Origin: Oenanthe sinensis
Taxonomy: Eukaryota > Streptophyta > Magnoliopsida > Apiales > Apiaceae
Assembly: GCA_028671895.1 (NCBI GenBank)
Contig: CM053796.1
Location: 38,748,860-38,812,859, forward strand
Length of the DNA stretch: 64,000 nt
Reading direction: 5' to 3'
Shown: positions 58,608 to 64,000 of the stretch, in pieces
Layout of the letters: each line of letters starts with the position of its first letter
How positions within the stretch are numbered: position 1 is the first letter of the stretch
Notes under the pieces: model-generated
What the model was told of the DNA's origin: nothing
The model's input: the letters and a program-made list of their open reading frames with translations, nothing else
Databases searched by the model: none
Program-made: the position numbers and the translations under genes

Positions 58608-60261
58608 TTAAATTAGTTACCTTAGTTTTTGAATTGGCATGCAATAAGTTCTTACTAATTAGTTACTGATATATATCTTAGTTTACGTCAAGAAAAATTC
58701 GGCGTCATTACATAATTTAGAGCTTTTCCGTTATTTGATTTTATTAACAGCACTGTAAGATTATGACATCTATTTTCTCTTTTGTCATGTTGTATAATAT
58801 TTTTTACATTATATTAAACAATCAGGTCTAAATAATATAATAGATCGAAAATGCTCTTACAAATACAGTAATAATATTTATACATGTAGAGTGTGGTGGG
58901 TTCGATTTTAAGAGGCCAGTATCAGGACTCCGCTTCCAGAACCCAAAATGACATGAGATACAACACAATTGGCTGAGTATTTTAGCCCAAAGGTTTATAT
59001 CGGCCCACGTCTTGTAAGATTTTTTATCACTAAGCAAAAAAAAAAAAAGGTTTTAGGAATAATCTATTTAGCTAAGAATACATTTTCGCATTCAATTTTA
59101 TTGTTTAGACACTCATTCAGATATTGTAGAAGAAGTTAAGATATTACAGTATGTGTTTGTGACTTTGTGTGTGTATATTAATTAATCTGCTAGAAAATTG
59201 ATTCAATATTTTGTAAAACTTTCCTGATCGATCATAAAAAAATAGATCAAAACAATCTACTCGTATCTAAAAGGATTTATTCTAAACTTGTCTCCAATTA
59301 ATTTTGTCAGTTTTTAAAATCAAGACATCTCTAAATTTTTGTTGCGTTGATATTTGTGCATGCTTGTCCGATCACCACAGCTGTTATAGCTATTCAGGAC
59401 CTGGATCAGACTTATTAAATCGTGAAAACTAAGGCCAATATATTCGCAACAGATCATCAAAAACTAAGGCAATCAGAGCCGCCTTGATCAGTTCAGCAAT
59501 CCTTGCTATTAATCTCCACAGCTTTAAGAGCACTTTGATGATATCCTTTCTCCTACAGAACTTTAGTTCATAAGTTTACAATTAATTTATGTATATGAAA
59601 ACTGAATCAATTGTTTTCTTTCTGTTGCTTCATTCAACATTTCAACTTATGCATACGGGCTTACCAATTATACCAAGTATTATTATTCCCTATAGACCAA
59701 AATTAAGAATCAAGAGGTGCGTGCACGAGCAATGACAAAAGCGATCTTAGCCTTAGAACGAGTATTTGAGTTGTAAATTCGAATCTTACATTCTCACTCC
59801 CGTATTCGAGTACTATTTGTTTAGGCATGTTGAAACACTTATTTTTGCTCAATGCAGAATGTTATTTTAATTAATCGCGCATTTCTCCTATATGCTTATT
59901 TGATTGGTATTTTGAACTGTTCTTCCTTGTATTTTGGTCGCCATTTTTTCATATTGAGGTATTCAAGAGAAGTTTTTCTTATTAAACTTACCTCTCTGCC
60001 ATTACATTTGCAGAAGGCAGGTAAATGCACATGGCGTTAGGTAAATTGTTAGAGCCTGCATGTCATGTATTGTGTTTTACAACTGACTGACTTCTTCTAA
60101 GCCTTGAATAGTTCTTCAATTAACAACCCCTTTTGGAGTGCATTTGCAGACCCCATCTCTCTGAACTACTCAGAATCTTATTCCCTATATAAGATTATAC
60201 AGAAGTTTTACAAAGTAATATACTTGTAGACTTGCAATTTTGTTGAAGAAGTTGTCACAAT
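58608..60261. other. Intergenic: WRKY 3'UTR and peroxidase promoter
   Basis: AT-rich, no coding pattern. A TATA box for the peroxidase gene is listed separately. Nothing else was recognised. Confidence 0.55.
60186..60192 (+). promoter_or_regulatory. TATA box of the peroxidase gene
   Basis: CTATATAAG lies about 70 bp before the peroxidase start codon, giving a short leader of roughly 40 nt. Confidence 0.65.
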
Positions 60262-61581
60262 ATGGCCATGCATTTGAATACTTATCTTTTGATGATCTTA
60301 ATCAACTTCTCACTAGCATTTGCTACTAGAAATCTTACGAACATATCTAACGAAGCTTGTGTTGGTGATGTCACTATTACATTAAGCTTTGGGGTGTACA
60401 AAGATAGTTGTCCTGAGGCTGAAGCTATCGTCTATTCATGGATCAATAAGGCCATGGTTGATGATCCCCGAATTGCAGCTTCTTTACTTCGTCTACATTT
60501 TCATGACTGCATTGTTAATGCAAGTCACTCTTTGAATTTATTTCCTTGCTTCTCTTTTAATTATATATACAGCATTACTAGTCGTACATAACCTGTGTGT
60601 AACTTTTGAATGTTTGCAGGGATGTGATGCATCCGTGCTATTGGACGACACACCTAACTTTTTTGGAGAAAAGACTGCAACACCAAATTCAAACTCATTA
60701 AGAGGATTTGAGCTAATTGATGCCATAAAATCTGATATAGAATCGCTATGCCCTGGAGTTGTCTCCTGCGCTGACATTCTTACCATTGCAGCCAGAGACT
60801 CAGTTGTTCTGGTAGAGCTATGTTCTGTTTTATGACTTTAACATAGTTCCCAAGTAGTATAACTTTTTACAATGTGGTATCAGGTGAGATCTTATAATGG
60901 TGTAATGATAATTTTGTTTCTTGGATTTGTAGTCTGGTGGGCCTGGTTGGCAAGTTGAGACTGGTAGAGTGGACAGTTTAACTGCTAGCAAAACTGCAGC
61001 AAACAATAACATTCCAGCCCCAAATTCTGATGTTCAGACACTTGTGTCCAAGTTTCAAGCTGCCGGGCTCGACCTTAATGACATGGTCACCCTTTCTGGT
61101 AAGAAAATGTTAGCTCAATGCAAATTGTTTTTTTTTTCTTGCTAGGAAGATAATGTTGTTATAAATTGGAGCAGGAGCACACACAATGGGTAGAGCTAGG
61201 TGCACAACATTTTTCTCAAGGCTAAATGGGACGGATAATTCAAGTGCGAACAGTCCAGATGTTAACTTGGACTTTATTTCATCACTCCAGCAATTGTGCT
61301 TGGCACCCGACGCAAATGCAGCTTTAGCACAGCTTGACCTCGTCACACCATCAACATTCGATAATCAGTACTATGTTAATTTAATTTCTGGCGAAGGCTT
61401 GCTTACGTCTGACCAAGTGCTGGTGACAGGAGATGAGCAGACGCATGAACTAGTCAGGTTATATGCGGATGATCAAGATATCTTTTTCGAGGAATTCAGT
61501 AGATCAATGATAAGAATGGGAAGACTACAAGCAGCTGGTAATAAAGGTGAAATTCGCAAAAATTGCAGGGCAGTTAACTGA
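60262..61581 (+). CDS. Secretory class III peroxidase
   Basis: Four exons (60262-60519, 60620-60811, 60933-61098, 61175-61581) join in phase to 340 aa. The first intron uses a GC donor (AAT-GCAAGT), needed to keep the conserved VN-GCDASVLLDD junction. A signal peptide (about 1-21, LLMILINFSLAFA) directs secretion to wall or apoplast. Landmarks: LSFGVYKDSCPEAEAIV, the distal haem site LLRLHFHDC with Arg77 and His81, GEKTATPNSNSLRGFE, VSCADILTIAARDSV, and the proximal site SGAHTMGRARC with His208. Eight structural cysteines appear present. It would oxidise phenolics with H2O2, for example in wall cross-linking or lignin formation; the substrate cannot be inferred. HDCIVN in place of the usual HDCFVN is a mild substitution next to the haem site. 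Four-exon structure is ancestral for this family. Confidence 0.95.
60520..60619 (+). other. GC-AG intron (peroxidase intron 1)
   Basis: The intron starts GCAAGT and ends TTTGCAG. No GT site nearby restores the HFHDC.VNGCDASV frame; using the upstream GTTAAT would delete Val and Asn. GCAAGT is the standard consensus for the minor GC donor class spliced by the major spliceosome. Confidence 0.85.
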
Positions 61582-62169
61582 CTAAACTGATTGACAAATT
61601 GTGTTTGCTGAAAGTGTCTCAATGAACTTGGTGATTGTATTATCTTAACTTGTAGCTGGCCATGTAGTTTTAGTTACCTGACGCTTGGTCTTAAGTCTTG
61701 TTGACATTTAATTTATATTCTATGAATAATATATTAAGCGATACCAAATTTCAGTAATGCGACATACCATACCAAGCTAGCTACAAATACTAACTGAACC
61801 AAAATACAGAAACAGATAAAAGATACAATATTGAACGCAAACTATATAATGAAATACCAAATCAAATTTAATAGTTAGGAATAGTTTAAATTTGACATTT
61901 GGAGTTTAAATTTGACATTTGGTATGGGTTCGATTCCAATTCTATAGCACCCAGCAACCCAGTGTGATCTGTAAGCATAACCATTGAATATTTTCATCAT
62001 TTACATCAAAAAGTGCATCCCTTACTACGAAGATGACTCATTCCATAGACTATAGAAGCAAAAAGGTAAGTCATACCTGCCTAACAGAGTTATCAACTTA
62101 TAATACTGCACCATACTGTCAGTTATATAGTTACATACTTATATATAATATAATATGAACATATCTGTG
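61582..62169. other. Intergenic between convergent peroxidase and exonuclease genes
   Basis: Holds both 3' ends. A direct repeat GTTTAAATTTGACATTTGG occurs twice near 61885-61920. No gene was seen. Confidence 0.55.
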
Positions 62170-64000
62170 TCATATAAAATAAGACCCACAGTCTTCATCA
62201 TAGTGATACTGATGGTCTTCATCCTCCACTGCTGCTACCTCATCATCAGATGAATACTCTGTATCCAAGTGAGCAGTAGCAACGAAACAAACTTCGCCAG
62301 CAAATCCTCCTTGATTTTTGTTCCTATAAAAAATGAAACGAATAGTCTTAGCTGCCGCATTCAACCTGTACTTTTCATCTAATGTCTCCAAGTTGAGCAT
62401 ACAATCTCACGAAACTGAGATACGTAAATGTGATATGAATAGCACCAAAAAGCTCACTGGAAGGCAACAAACTATAAAACCTCATGTAGGTATCATGCAT
62501 TCTAAATGTAGCAAATTGGTATGTGTTAAACCTGGATTTCAAATACAATATCGTATTTGAAGTAGGTAACGAACATTATTAGGTTATCTTTGAAAATATC
62601 ACCGAACATATGACAGTCTAATATAAGAGAAGTGGAGGTAACAAGTAACAACATGAGCTGACTAGTCGAGGCAACATATCAACACTGACACTCATATCCA
62701 ATATGAACAACATATTTTTCTCAAATATAAATCTATTCCATGTTTAGTTTAATTGTGCAAAAAGCCAAGACTATCCAAATACTAACTGGCAAGGAGCAGA
62801 GAGCTACAGAATGATACAACCTCATTCAGCACTCACCAGAGTAACTACGGTCAAAGTTTATAAGCTGGGAGAATAAATTTGGCTACAAGCCAAACATTCA
62901 GCTGTAAAAAAGGACAAATAGTTTGACTGTTCGGTTGATAAATACAAGTTCTCTGTTAAGATACTTACAAAAATATATAAAGGATAGGGAAGAGAAGACA
63001 ACTTGTTTGGAACACGGTAGTGCATAAGATAAACAGTTTCCAGACATGTTATGAGATAAAGTGGTAATGACATAATAGATGAAAAAGTTCCATAACATTT
63101 CTGAATACACATATCAGAATGGCCATTCCTAGTTCTCTGGGCAAGTTGAAGCTAACAAATTAAAGAACCCATAATACATTCTTGGTGTTTTTAAGTGAAA
63201 TGCATAGTTTAAAAAGTTCGAAGTGCATGGAAAAGGACAAATATAAGATGTAAAAATGGCTTCCAAAGGCCAAAGCATTAAGCATCACGTATCACATTTC
63301 TGATTCTGCATTGAAACTCATTACTCTACGAGTTCACTAAATTCCTTTTATTTACGTACATCCTCAAATTCATAATTCACTCGCACAACAAATGGTAACT
63401 CTACGAGTTCACTAAATTTCTTATACAACACTACGTACGTCCACAAGCAAAATGTAACTAATATTCTTCAACATTAAATAAACAACTCTGTTAATTAAAA
63501 ATCCACTATCATTATTTCAAATATTACATATATAAAACTTCTAATCAAAAACTACTTCCAAAAATGAACACATCAGTAATGCACATTCATACATCAACTA
63601 TAGCAACAAATCAAATAGATAATTAGCATAAAACATATCGTAAAACCCTAACATAATTTATTCACAGATTCTAACGTAAACTCATTCGTAACACATTACC
63701 ATATATTATCGCAACAAATTGTACAAACACGAAAACAACAACTTAAATTCATAAAACCCTAACATAACGAGAGGAATGTGATTGATATACCTATATTGAT
63801 TCCAGTCCCAAGCATCGAGATCTCGGCCTAAACAAAACGAAACAAAAGCATCAACACAAGCATATACAACTTGTTTATGACTCAACAAGCTCACATTCCA
63901 ATTACTCCTCCCAATCTCTTCAGGCTTATCGAATCCGTCCATTCCTAGTATCATCTCCGCCAATCTCTCCATCGAGATTTGAACAGCAACGCCTCTCTTC
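62170..64000 (-). CDS. DEDDy 3'-5' exonuclease (Werner-like), 3' part
   Basis: Two exons are visible on the minus strand: 64000-63791 (open at the window edge) and 62365-62170. They join in phase (TAT AG + G). The first encodes RGVAVQISMERLAEMILGMD, then GRSNWNVSLLSHKQVVYACV and DAFVSFCLGRDL, matching the last part of the RNase D/Werner exonuclease fold. YACVD holds the exonuclease III motif Tyr and Asp that complete the DEDDy metal site. The earlier DE and D residues lie beyond the edge. The second exon adds about 65 residues ending in an acidic tail (SSDDEVAAVEDEDHQYHYDED), with no homologue I recognise. The family degrades nucleic acid 3' ends with two metal ions. The 1.4-kb intron and the tail exon are inferred from splice phase, so the C-terminus is less sure than the domain. 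Confidence 0.75.

Noticed and set aside
1..64000. A novel multi-gene system or biosynthetic cluster
   Set aside because: The genes are unrelated in pathway, separately promoted and spaced by repeats. Nothing in order, orientation or content suggests a joint function.

Overview
This is a gene-sparse, AT-rich stretch of a flowering-plant nuclear chromosome, almost certainly a eudicot. All genes have GT-AG introns (plus one GC-AG intron) and plant-specific architectures: a group IIc WRKY, an AIF-type atypical bHLH, a class III peroxidase and a CP1-type EF-hand protein. The transposon fauna is also plant-like, with copia elements, solo LTRs, Stowaway, Tourist, hAT and Mutator-like elements. I cannot name the species; an asterid such as an Apiaceae member is only a guess.

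Layout, left to right. 1-4.2 kb: repeats only, namely a MITE, a solo LTR, a broken glycine-rich RNA-binding protein fragment and a Tourist-like MITE. 4.2-10.3 kb (+): TAF13, a TFIID histone-fold subunit, whose 5'UTR intron carries a solo LTR and a partial copy of the same LTR. 11.8-14.2 kb (+): a peroxisomal enoyl-CoA hydratase/isomerase of the ECHIA type. 16.3-25.3 kb (+): a 16-exon type I membrane protein related to the pollen-exine protein At5g58100, with a Stowaway MITE and a Mutator-like element in its introns. 26.7-27.2 kb (+): a CP1-like EF-hand protein. 29.1-34.1 kb (-): SLD5, a GINS subunit of the replicative helicase. 34.2-39.8 kb: no gene, only MITEs and simple repeats. 40.2-40.9 kb (+): an AIF/IBH1-type bHLH regulator. 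42.6-50.0 kb: a decayed Ty1/copia element followed by an extra LTR-gag unit and a re-joined leader. 50.2-51.1 kb: a second family of solo LTR. 51.7-54.5 kb: an hAT-like element and three Stowaway MITEs. 56.9-58.6 kb (+): a group IIc WRKY. 60.3-61.6 kb (+): a class III peroxidase. 62.2-64.0 kb (-): the 3' part of a DEDDy (Werner-like) 3'-5' exonuclease gene that runs off the right edge.

The genes are independently transcribed housekeeping, transcription and stress-type genes. There is no operon, no evident biosynthetic cluster and no CRISPR or phage material. I found no credible new multi-gene system. The points most worth following up concern gene structure and genome dynamics: a GC-AG intron in the peroxidase, a tandemly duplicated 5' splice site in the hydratase, a duplicated stop-codon region in SLD5, LTR load in the TAF13 leader intron, and the chimeric copia array with template-switch-like junctions. 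Exon boundaries were derived by hand from splice signals, reading phase and remembered family conservation; none was checked against transcripts or databases.
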